Assembly (NCBI GenBank): GCA_003644275.1
Contig: QNBY01000063.1
Location: 1-6,601 of the forward strand
Direction: 5' to 3'
Origin: Planctomycetota bacterium
GTDB lineage: Bacteria; Planctomycetota; B143-G9
DNA length: 6,601 nucleotides
In this document: positions 1-5,969 of the stretch, one piece after another
Numbering within the stretch: position 1 is the first letter of the stretch
Layout of the letters: every line of letters begins with the position of its first letter
The notes under the pieces: model-generated
Databases searched by the model: none
What the model saw: the letters and a program-made list of their open reading frames with translations, nothing else
What the model was told of the DNA's origin: nothing
Made by a program: the position numbers and the translations under genes

Positions 1-6
1 TAGAAG

Positions 7-1530
7 ATGATGACGATGAGGAAGACGATACTCGCTGCCCTGTTGTTCTTTCTCTGCCTGCCCCTGACCTCTATCGTGGGTGAGGAGCCCCCCAACGCCG
101 CTCACGGGCCTCCCCCGAAGGCGAAGCCTCACCGGCGCAAGGGCGGAGAGTCCTTCCCGCCCCTGCCGCTGCCCGCCACGCCGCTCAGGCGCACCGAGAA
201 GAAGCGGCCCCCCTCCCCTCCCACCTTCATAGCCAAAGTGAAGTGGGGTTCGCCCACCAAGCGGATAGGCGTGGACGAGTACGGCAACAAGTACACCTTC
301 TGGGATTGGGAAGGCGCCCGCCAGGACATCTTCAACCTCACCCGCGACGCCTCCCGCCGCCTCGGCGTGAAGTACGGCGCGAAGGTGATTGACCTCCGCA
401 ACTTCTCCGGCGACCCCGACGACATACCGGTCCTCTACTTCACCGGCCACATGCCCATATCCTTCGACGAGGCCACCAAGAAACGCCTGCGGGAGTACGT
501 GATAAGCGGCGGATACATCTGGGCCCAGGCGTGCTGCGGGGCCTCCCGGTTCTACAAGTCCTTCGTGGAGCAGATGAAGGACATATTCTCCGACCGCACT
601 TTCGTGAAGCTCCCGCTCGACCATCCCGTCTATCACTGCTACTACGACATAACCAAGGTCCGCAAGATGTACGGCGGCAAGGTGGTGGAGGAGATAGCCC
701 CGCCCCTCGAGGGGATATACATAGGCTGCCGCACCGCGGTATTCATCTCCAAGTACGACATCGGCTGCGGCTGGGCCGGGCTCACGAACCGTTACAACGC
801 CATCTATCCCACCGACGCCCGCTATCTCGGCATAAACATGGTGAACTACTGCCTTGCCTACCACAAGCTGGGCAAGTTCCTCGCCCACAAGAAGGTGTAC
901 TTCGAGAACGACCAGAACGAGCGCGCCGACTTCACCATGGGCCAGATAGCCCACGCGGGCGTGTGGGATCCCAATCCCAGCGGCGTGGCCAACCTTCTGA
1001 AGGCCGTGCTCGCCAACACCTCCACCGAGGTGAAGTTCAAGCGCCAGGTGGTGGACCTCGACAGGGGCGACTTCTTCCAGCTTCCCCTGCTCTACATAAC
1101 CGGGCACGGGCACTTCTCGTTCTCGACGCGCGGGGCGGAGGCGCTGCGCCGCTACCTGCTCGCGGGCGGCATGTTGTTCGCCGACGCCTGCTGCGGCAAC
1201 CTGAGCTTCGACGAGTCGTTCCGCCGCGAGATAACGAAGGTGTTCCCCGGCCGGAAGCTGCAGCCCATCCCCCTGAGCCACGAGATATTCCGCTCCCTGT
1301 TCCAGATACGGGAGATAGCCTACACGCCGCTCGTCCAGTTCCAGAACCCGGACCTCAACCTTCCCATGCTGGAGGGAATAGAGATAAACGGTAAGCTGGC
1401 GGTGGTGTACTCGCGCTACGACCTCGGCAACGGCTGGGAGGGAGAGCCCCGGCCCTTCGCCAAGGGATGGGACAGGGTGGATGCGCTGAAGTTCGGCATA
1501 AACCTCGTGGTTTACGCCCAGACGCATTGA
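7..1530 (+). CDS. Exported tandem DUF4159 protein (two copies)
   Basis: This 507-residue protein has a hydrophobic N-terminal segment (residues 7-24, after Arg5-Lys6) that looks like a signal peptide ending near Gly25. A proline-rich basic linker follows (about 26-72), then two copies of the same domain (about 73-285 and 296-507). Each copy carries the DUF4159 hallmarks in order: Y-[FI]-T-G-H (144-148 and 363-367), A-C-C-G (175-178 and 394-397), L-E-G-I (234-237 and 455-458), a Y-D-x-G-x-G-W motif (250-256 and 471-477) and a C-terminal G-I-N (275-277 and 497-499). From memory, DUF4159 belongs to the class I glutamine amidotransferase-like fold; its biochemical role is unknown. Most DUF4159 proteins have one such domain, so the duplication is notable. 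An in-frame TAG at 1-3 limits the start to the ATGs at 7, 10 or 16; the true ribosome binding site is at or beyond the window edge. The gene ends convergently with the ExbD-like gene, across a hairpin. Confidence 0.85.
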   Translation: MMTMRKTILAALLFFLCLPLTSIVGEEPPNAAHGPPPKAKPHRRKGGESFPPLPLPATPLRRTEKKRPPSPPTFIAKVKWGSPTKRIGVDEYGNKYTFWDWEGARQDIFNLTRDASRRLGVKYGAKVIDLRNFSGDPDDIPVLYFTGHMPISFDEATKKRLREYVISGGYIWAQACCGASRFYKSFVEQMKDIFSDRTFVKLPLDHPVYHCYYDITKVRKMYGGKVVEEIAPPLEGIYIGCRTAVFISKYDIGCGWAGLTNRYNAIYPTDARYLGINMVNYCLAYHKLGKFLAHKKVYFENDQNERADFTMGQIAHAGVWDPNPSGVANLLKAVLANTSTEVKFKRQVVDLDRGDFFQLPLLYITGHGHFSFSTRGAEALRRYLLAGGMLFADACCGNLSFDESFRREITKVFPGRKLQPIPLSHEIFRSLFQIREIAYTPLVQFQNPDLNLPMLEGIEINGKLAVVYSRYDLGNGWEGEPRPFAKGWDRVDALKFGINLVVYAQTH

Positions 1531-1549
1531 TTCTCCCCCTCCGATAGAA

Positions 1550-1583
1550 GGCGAGGGGCGCCGCAAGGCGCCCCTCGTCGTTT
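1550..1583. terminator. Bidirectional hairpin terminator
   Basis: An 11-base-pair perfect GC-rich stem (1552-1562 with 1567-1577) closes a GCAA tetraloop (1563-1566), which is a stable GNRA-type loop. Bases 1551/1578 (G-U) and 1550/1579 (G-C) may lengthen the stem. The plus-strand tail is short (TTT at 1581-1583), and the minus-strand side continues into a C/T-mixed stretch, so it is not a classic long-U intrinsic terminator. Its place 20 bases after the DUF4159 stop and 26 bases after the end of the opposing minus-strand operon fits termination of both convergent transcripts. Confidence 0.65.
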
Positions 1584-1604
1584 CCGGGCCTCGGCGGCCG
1601 GCGT

Positions 1605-2096
1605 TCATTCCTTCCGCACGGTCTCCGAAACCTTCACTCCAGCCCGTTCGAGCGCACTCAAAAGCGCGTCCTCCGCTCCGGTCCGCGCGTCGGGCTCGTA
1701 CACGAGCCTCACCGGAAGGCCGCTTTCCGCCACCATGCGCGCGGCCTGCTCCGGCGGCGTCTTCCGTCCCGCGGCGAACACGTCCCCGCCGCTTATGACC
1801 AGCTCGAAGACGGCGGGCTCGGCGGTCGCCGTACCCGTCGGCGAGACGGCGGGCGTCCCCTTCCCTCCTCCCGGGCTCCATCCGTCCCCGCCGCCGCAGC
1901 CGAAGCGTCCCGCCAGGAAGGCGGCGAGGGCGAGAAGCGACACGGCCGCCGCCCGCTTCCACCACCATCCCGGGCGGCGTTTCCGTTTCTTCCCCTCGTC
2001 TTCGGGAGGGCGCTCGCCCCGCATCTCCGCTTCGTCCGCGCCGCGAGAGGGGCCGTCCTCCGGGGGCTGTACGGCTCTACCGTCGGGTTCGTCCAT
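1605..2096 (-). CDS. Single-span protein with ExbD/TolR-like periplasmic domain
   Basis: This is the third gene of the ExbB/ExbD-type operon and encodes 163 residues. Residues 1-48 are hydrophilic, rich in Pro, Glu and Asp and then strongly basic (KKRKRR at 36-41, WWWKR at 44-48), as expected for a cytoplasmic tail. One membrane span follows (about 49-65), then a Gly/Pro/Thr-rich linker (66-95). The C-terminal 96-163 has the strand-helix-strand-helix pattern of the ExbD/TolR periplasmic domain: a hydrophobic strand at 97-101, a helix after the TPPE at 113-116, a strand at 128-133 ending near a DAR at 136-138, and a last helix before AGVKV (152-156). The domain call rests on this pattern, not on a search. 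The membrane span has no acidic residue, so this protein cannot supply the proton-carrying Asp of ExbD. It overlaps the upstream gene by 20 bases. AGGAAGG (2102-2108) lies 5 bases before the ATG, supporting the start at 2096. Confidence 0.7.
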   Translation of the reverse strand: MDEPDGRAVQPPEDGPSRGADEAEMRGERPPEDEGKKRKRRPGWWWKRAAAVSLLALAAFLAGRFGCGGGDGWSPGGGKGTPAVSPTGTATAEPAVFELVISGGDVFAAGRKTPPEQAARMVAESGLPVRLVYEPDARTGAEDALLSALERAGVKVSETVRKE

Positions 2097-2652
2097 CGAA
2101 ACCTTCCTCGGCGAGGTGGAAATGCAGGTCCGGGTGTTTCTCCGCCAGCCGCCGCAAGGCCGCGGCCAGCGCGTCCCGGACGGCGTCGCGGGTCCTCACC
2201 AGCGCGTCGCCCCACGAGAAGAAGAACACGGTGTCGCGCGACGGGGGCGGGAGTTTCTCCAGTAGCCGCTCCACCGCCTCGGCGGCCTTCCCCTCGCTGA
2301 TGGGGACCCTCACCTCGAAGCCGTCCGCCGCCGCGAACAGGGAGCGGTCGCTTTCGAGGCGGACGGTCCTGAAGGCCAGCGCCCCGGCCAGGGCGTCAAT
2401 CCTCTTCGCCGCCTCGCTTTCCTCGAGGGCGGCGAGTTTCCTCTCCAGCTCGTCCGCGCGGGCCGCCTTGCGCTCCGCCTCGAAGAGTTTTCTCTCTTTT
2501 TCCGCGAGCATCCGCGCGAGCTCGGCCGTCCGGCTCTCCTCTCTCTCGCGCGCCTCCGCCGACAGCATCCAGGCGTTCACCTGGTGGGCGAAAAGCAGGA
2601 TGAGGAGCAGGTCCAGAAGCGGTGTGAGGTTCAGGACCATTCGCCGTCCCAC
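2077..2652 (-). CDS. ExbD/TolR-like proton channel subunit with coiled coil
   Basis: The 191-residue product begins with a very short cytoplasmic tail and then NLTPLLDLLLILLF (8-21), which matches the N-terminal membrane motif of the ExbD/TolR family, including the Asp (D14) that in this family carries protons through the channel. Residues about 30-90 are rich in Glu, Lys, Arg, Ala and Leu and should form a long coiled coil; classical ExbD lacks a coiled coil of this length. The C-terminal part (about 95-182) is a mixed alpha/beta periplasmic region containing the hydrophobic strand TVFFFSW (141-147), whose fold I cannot name. It would pair with the ExbB-like protein encoded just upstream; the gap between the genes is 1 base (TGA C GTG on the minus strand). 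GTG at 2652 is chosen because GGAAGGG (2659-2665) lies 6 bases before it. The internal ATG at 2640 would shorten the tail by four residues. Confidence 0.78.
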   Translation of the reverse strand: MGRRMVLNLTPLLDLLLILLFAHQVNAWMLSAEAREREESRTAELARMLAEKERKLFEAERKAARADELERKLAALEESEAAKRIDALAGALAFRTVRLESDRSLFAAADGFEVRVPISEGKAAEAVERLLEKLPPPSRDTVFFFSWGDALVRTRDAVRDALAAALRRLAEKHPDLHFHLAEEGFDGRTRR

Positions 2653-2653
2653 G

Positions 2654-3274
2654 TCATTCCCTTCCGGTGGAGGCGATGAGAAGCGCCTTGTCCATCAGGT
2701 CGCGGTAGCGGCGCACCAGCTCGAAGCTGTAGGTGAGGCGGGCCTCCAGCGTGCCGAAGACGAACATGAAGACCACCGCGCATATCAGGCCGTATATCGT
2801 GGAGCTCACGGCGGTACCGAAGAGGGAGAGCACCCTCTCCAGCGCCTCGCGCGAGGGTCGCGCGGCGAGGTCGGATATCCCGGCGGTGGCGGAGAGGGCG
2901 CACACGGTGCCGAGTATCCCCATCAGGGGGAACACCTCCGTAAAGACGCGGCCGAGGCCGAGCAGGGCCTTCGTGCGGGCCACCCCCGCGTCCTCCCTGC
3001 CGTCCCCTCCCCTGATGAAGCCCTTCAGCTCCGCCCTTCTCTCGGGGTCGGCCGTCTCTACGAAGGCGCGCAGGTTGTCCAGCACCCGCATCAGTTCATC
3101 CGAGCCCCCTTCCGGGACGGCCGCTCCCCATTCCTTCGCCGTGCGCCTTATCGCCTCCCTCATCCTGGCGGGAATCTCCCGCGCCCTGCGGTTCAGGTGC
3201 CAGGCGAGGACCGCCGCGCCCGCGGCCAGCGCCGCTATGAGGTAGTTGATCCAGGCGGCTATCGTCTCTATCAT
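2654..3274 (-). CDS. MotA/TolQ/ExbB family proton channel protein
   Basis: The 206-residue product has the layout of ExbB/TolQ: a first membrane span (about 7-25), a charged cytoplasmic region (26-110), and two closely spaced spans (about 113-134 and 150-175). FPLMGILGTVCAL (115-127) matches the conserved pattern of the second span, with LGTV at 121-124. The third span contains AVSSTIYGL (155-163), the counterpart of the family's ALxxTxxGL motif with its channel-lining Thr (T159). In known systems five such subunits surround two ExbD or TolR subunits and use the proton gradient to move a periplasmic partner. It is slightly shorter than typical ExbB or TolQ. It is the first gene of a three-gene operon. 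AGGAAGG (3278-3284) lies 3 bases before the ATG, a somewhat short spacing, but no better start is seen. Whether it serves TonB-like transport, envelope maintenance, motility or something else cannot be decided here, since no known partner lies nearby. Confidence 0.88.
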   Translation of the reverse strand: MIETIAAWINYLIAALAAGAAVLAWHLNRRAREIPARMREAIRRTAKEWGAAVPEGGSDELMRVLDNLRAFVETADPERRAELKGFIRGGDGREDAGVARTKALLGLGRVFTEVFPLMGILGTVCALSATAGISDLAARPSREALERVLSLFGTAVSSTIYGLICAVVFMFVFGTLEARLTYSFELVRRYRDLMDKALLIASTGRE

Positions 3275-3283
3275 GTCCCTTCC

Positions 3284-3311
3284 TTGATTGTCTTCCGAAG
3301 CGGGGAATAAT
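3284..3311 (+). promoter_or_regulatory. Candidate promoter for djlA-like gene
   Basis: TTGATT (3284-3289) and AATAAT (3306-3311) are separated by 16 bases and resemble sigma-70 -35 and -10 boxes (4/6 and 5/6 matches). Transcription would start near 3318, giving a leader of about 37 bases that contains the GGGGGAGGG (3338-3346) before the ATG at 3355. The promoter consensus of this organism is unknown, so this is a sequence-only proposal. Confidence 0.4.
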
Positions 3312-3325
3312 TGCTTCCGCCTCTG

Positions 3326-3354
3326 ATTTTACCTCACGGGGGAGGGCTCGTGAA
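3326..3354 (-). promoter_or_regulatory. Candidate promoter for ExbB/ExbD-like operon
   Basis: Read on the minus strand, TTCACG (3354-3349) and TAAAAT (3331-3326) are separated by 17 bases and resemble sigma-70 boxes (4/6 and 5/6). A start near 3319 would give a leader of about 45 bases before the ATG at 3274. The -35 box abuts the start codon of the divergent djlA-like gene, so the two promoters would compete for the same DNA. Confidence 0.38.
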
Positions 3355-4128
3355 ATGAGTTGTGCCGGTCGCTTCTGGGGGACCATCATCGGGGCCGCGT
3401 TGGGCCACCTTCCGGGCGCGATAGTTGGGTTCCTCATAGGTTACTTCGTGATAGACCTGCCGAGCGCGCAGCGTCGGCCGGAAGAGCTGCGGGAGGCCGT
3501 GAACGCCGCCGCCCGCAGGCAGGAGGAACTGAACGTGCGCTTCATCCGGGCGGTCGCCTCGATGCTCGCGAAGACGGCGAAGGCGGACGGGCGCGTGACG
3601 GAGGAGGAAATACAGGTCTCCGACGCCTTCTTCACCCAGGTGCTCCGCCTCGACAGCGAGAAGCGCCGCATAGCCGTAGAGGCGTTCCGGAAGGCCAAGG
3701 ATTCCCCGCTCCCAATCGAGCACTACGCCAAGATATTCCGCGAGCTCGTCGGCGACGACGTCACCATGCGCCGCGAGATGCTGCACGTGCTCGTCACTCT
3801 CGCCCGCTCCGACGGAAGGCTCGACCCCAACGAGACGCGCGTCCTCGAACGGGCCTGCCGCGCGCTGGACCTGCCGACTTCCTGCCTCAGCGAGATAATA
3901 GGAACCTTCGCCGACGACTTCAGCAAGTACTACGCCGTCCTCGGCTGCTCCGAGAGCGACTCCGACGAGACGATAAAGGAACGCTACCGGCGGCTCGTGA
4001 AGGAATACCACCCCGACGTCATCGCCGGAAAGGGGCTGCCGCAGGATTTCGTGGACTTCGCCACCCGCCGCTTCCAGGAGATACAGGAAGCCTACAGCAA
4101 GATAAAGGCCGCCCGCGGCTTCAGGTGA
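3355..4128 (+). CDS. djlA: DjlA-type membrane co-chaperone (TerB + J domain)
   Basis: The 257-residue product has the three-part layout of DjlA, close to the usual length of about 270. Residues 7-34 form one Gly-rich membrane span whose spacing of aromatic and Gly residues resembles the DjlA anchor. Residues about 55-185 form a helical TerB-like domain with two acidic loops, KADGRVTEEE (76-85) and RSDGRLDPNE (151-160), of the type that binds metal in TerB. Residues about 190-254 form a C-terminal J domain opening with KYYAVLG (191-197) and carrying the HPD motif (219-221) needed to stimulate the ATPase of DnaK. It should therefore be an inner-membrane co-chaperone with a cytoplasmic J domain. 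In enterobacteria DjlA is linked to envelope stress and capsule regulation; that role here is inference. The start is supported by GGGGGAGGG 8 bases upstream. Its stop overlaps the end of the opposing methyltransferase gene by 8 bases. Confidence 0.9.
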   Translation: MSCAGRFWGTIIGAALGHLPGAIVGFLIGYFVIDLPSAQRRPEELREAVNAAARRQEELNVRFIRAVASMLAKTAKADGRVTEEEIQVSDAFFTQVLRLDSEKRRIAVEAFRKAKDSPLPIEHYAKIFRELVGDDVTMRREMLHVLVTLARSDGRLDPNETRVLERACRALDLPTSCLSEIIGTFADDFSKYYAVLGCSESDSDETIKERYRRLVKEYHPDVIAGKGLPQDFVDFATRRFQEIQEAYSKIKAARGFR

Positions 4129-4684
4129 GCCTCACGCCGCGCACGTAGTATTTCTCCCTGCCGATCGCGCCCCACTTCACCCTCTCGAACCCGGCCTCCT
4201 TCAGGAACTCCGCCGCCGCCTCGGGACGTATGCGCTTGGAGAGGGAGGGGCCGTGCTCGGTGGGAACCGGCGCCCAGTCCACGCAGACGAGCCTCCCGCC
4301 CGGCGCAAGCACCCTGAAAACCTCGGCGAGCACGACGGGGAGGGGATCGAACTCGTGAAGGACGTGCGCCGCCCACACGAAATCGAAGGAGGCGTCATCG
4401 AAGGGAACGGGGGGCACCTTCGCCGTGACCGTACGGGCGGCCGCCGCGGCGGGCGAATGCGCCATGAACGCTTCTATCATCTCTTCCGAGGCGTCCAGCA
4501 CCGCGAGCGCCCCGCCCGGCATGGCGGCGTCGAGAAGCGCGTCCGAGAAGAAGCCAGGGCCGCAGCCCAAATCGAGCACCCTGTCGCCGCTTCTCACGTC
4601 GAACCGTCCCACCAGCGCGGCGGGCGGTTCCTTCTCGTACCTCTCGGGGGAGAGAAATCGCAGGGGATCTCGGCGGCGGCTCAC
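4121..4684 (-). CDS. Class I SAM-dependent methyltransferase
   Basis: The 187-residue product is a Rossmann-fold methyltransferase of the UbiE/Methyltransf_11 type. Visible motifs are the SAM-binding motif I VLDLGCGPG (36-44), the acidic residue after strand 2 in AVLDAS (61-66), motif II PFDDASFDFVW (94-104), and LAPGGRLVCVDW (126-137) after the HVLHEF segment (107-112). Its substrate cannot be read from the sequence; related proteins methylate quinone precursors, other small molecules or proteins. It is the last gene of a three-gene minus-strand operon, starting 7 bases after the stop of the secreted-protein gene. The start is GTG at 4684; AGGGA lies 4 bases upstream and overlaps the preceding gene's TAG, consistent with coupled translation. 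No in-frame ATG near the N-terminus offers a better start before motif I. The 3' end overlaps the djlA-like gene tail-to-tail by 8 bases, with no hairpin seen there. Confidence 0.9.
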   Translation of the reverse strand: MSRRRDPLRFLSPERYEKEPPAALVGRFDVRSGDRVLDLGCGPGFFSDALLDAAMPGGALAVLDASEEMIEAFMAHSPAAAAARTVTAKVPPVPFDDASFDFVWAAHVLHEFDPLPVVLAEVFRVLAPGGRLVCVDWAPVPTEHGPSLSKRIRPEAAAEFLKEAGFERVKWGAIGREKYYVRGVRLT

Positions 4685-4691
4685 GGTTTCC

Positions 4692-5969
4692 CTAAAGGGA
4701 GTTCACGAACTCCCTGAAGCGCCGGCCGAGCTGTTCGGGATCGCCTATCACCCTGCGGAAGAAGTCCGGCCGCAGGCCGCCCGAGGCGTCCTTCTTCACG
4801 AGCCTGATGAACTTCTTGCGCAGCGGGGCGTCCCCCTCCAGCATGAAGCGGGCGAAGGCGAAGGAAAGCGCCGAATGGTCGCTCATGTCCTTCTTGTAGT
4901 AGCTCAGGGGATCCACCGCAAAGAGGGCCTTCAGGCGTATCTCCTTCAGGTCGAGCAGGCGCCGCCGCAGCCGCTCGGAGGGCTCGTCGAACGCCAGCTT
5001 GTCGCCTTCGAGGTGACTCTGCGAGAGGTGGCCCGCGAACCCCTCGCAGAGGAAGCGGGGGGACTTGTAGAGGTTACCGTAACCCCCCAGGCCGAATATG
5101 TATATCCCGTAACCGGCGAGCTTCCTCATGTTCTCCCGCAGGGGGACGCGGTTCTTGCCCTTCTTGTAGCGGTAGGTAACCAGCCTGTAGCGGGAGGGAT
5201 CGAGGAAGCAGGTGAAGGGTTCCGGCACGTAACTCTCCACCTTCGGCCTGAGCAGTCCGCCCCTTTCCTCCCGGATGATCTCGCCCACGAAGTCCTTGAA
5301 CACCTGCCTGTACTCGTCGTAGTCGGCGAGGACGATGACGAGCGGCTTCTCGCGGCCCATCCTTATCCTGAGCTCGCCCGCGAAGTGGTCCATCACCGCC
5401 TCGCAGAACCTGTCGAGGAACTCGACGGCGTACTCGGCGAACTGCGGCGAGGTGTCGGTCCGCACCGTGAAGTACTTGCTTTCCCGGTTCACGAACTCGC
5501 CCTTCTTCAGGGTGTTCGGTATCTTCTCTCCGAAGCCTTCCTCGCCGGGGACCGTCCAGCGGCCGTTTCTCAGCACGTGGCCGAGGTACTCGTGGACGCG
5601 CATGTTGTCGGGATCGCGCTTCAGTATCTCCAGCAGCAGCACGGCCTTCTTGTCGTCGAGCCCCACCCTGTCGCACCACATGGCGAGCTCGAAGAGGGCG
5701 TCGACGTCCTCCGCGTCGGTGGCCGCCAGCTTCTCGAAGTAGATGTCCAAGAGGCCCTTGCCCTCTACTATCTTCTCGACCTCGGCCGGGTCGAGCTCTA
5801 TTTCCTCGCCTTCCCCCGTTCGGACGTACTTCTTGCCGTCCTTCTCGAAGACCTTTCCCTCCAGCGGCTTTTTGTCCCCCTTGAAGAACACCACGTCCGC
5901 CGCGACGAAAGACGCGGCGAAAAACGAAACAGCCGCCAGCAGGAACGCCGAAAGAACGAGTTTTCTCAT
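4692..5969 (-). CDS. Secreted, degenerate peptidase-MA-like (DUF1570-like) protein
   Basis: The 425-residue product starts with a clear signal peptide (Lys3, hydrophobic 4-23, likely cleavage after VAA at 22-24). Residues 25-70 form a strand-rich module with G-x-V-F-E and two further strands, of a type common at the N-terminus of exported planctomycete proteins. A helical, TPR-like stretch follows (about 72-140), including LLEILKRDPDN (112-122) and LGHVLRNGRW (129-138). From about 163 (ESKYFTVRTD) to the end it resembles peptidase-MA-like or DUF1570 proteins: the strand KPLVIVLADYDEYRQVF (208-224), the CEGFAGHLSQ segment (308-317) and a C-terminal helical part with YYKKDMSDHSALSFAF (357-372). 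The zinc-binding HExxH expected before the EGFA segment is absent; that region reads NMRKLAGYG (280-288). It is thus probably non-catalytic. The start is fixed by the signal peptide and by a TGATG overlap with the thioesterase stop; the reading frame stays open upstream to 6557 but runs through the thioesterase gene there. Confidence 0.8.
   Translation of the reverse strand: MRKLVLSAFLLAAVSFFAASFVAADVVFFKGDKKPLEGKVFEKDGKKYVRTGEGEEIELDPAEVEKIVEGKGLLDIYFEKLAATDAEDVDALFELAMWCDRVGLDDKKAVLLLEILKRDPDNMRVHEYLGHVLRNGRWTVPGEEGFGEKIPNTLKKGEFVNRESKYFTVRTDTSPQFAEYAVEFLDRFCEAVMDHFAGELRIRMGREKPLVIVLADYDEYRQVFKDFVGEIIREERGGLLRPKVESYVPEPFTCFLDPSRYRLVTYRYKKGKNRVPLRENMRKLAGYGIYIFGLGGYGNLYKSPRFLCEGFAGHLSQSHLEGDKLAFDEPSERLRRRLLDLKEIRLKALFAVDPLSYYKKDMSDHSALSFAFARFMLEGDAPLRKKFIRLVKKDASGGLRPDFFRRVIGDPEQLGRRFREFVNSL

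Noticed and set aside
531..1394. A long open frame (287 codons) in another plus-strand frame inside the DUF4159 gene
   Set aside because: The translation is dominated by Arg, Pro, Gly and His and matches no family; the overlapping frame has clear domain motifs. Long shadow frames are expected at this GC content.
1605..3274. Zorya-type anti-phage defence (ZorAB-like)
   Set aside because: ZorA is much longer, ZorB carries an OmpA-like domain, and no ZorC, ZorD or ZorE gene is present; the proteins here fit small ExbB/ExbD types.
2231..3310. A 359-codon plus-strand frame antisense to the ExbB/ExbD-like genes
   Set aside because: It is low-complexity (Ser, Arg, Ala), spans a gene boundary on the other strand and shows no recognisable motif.
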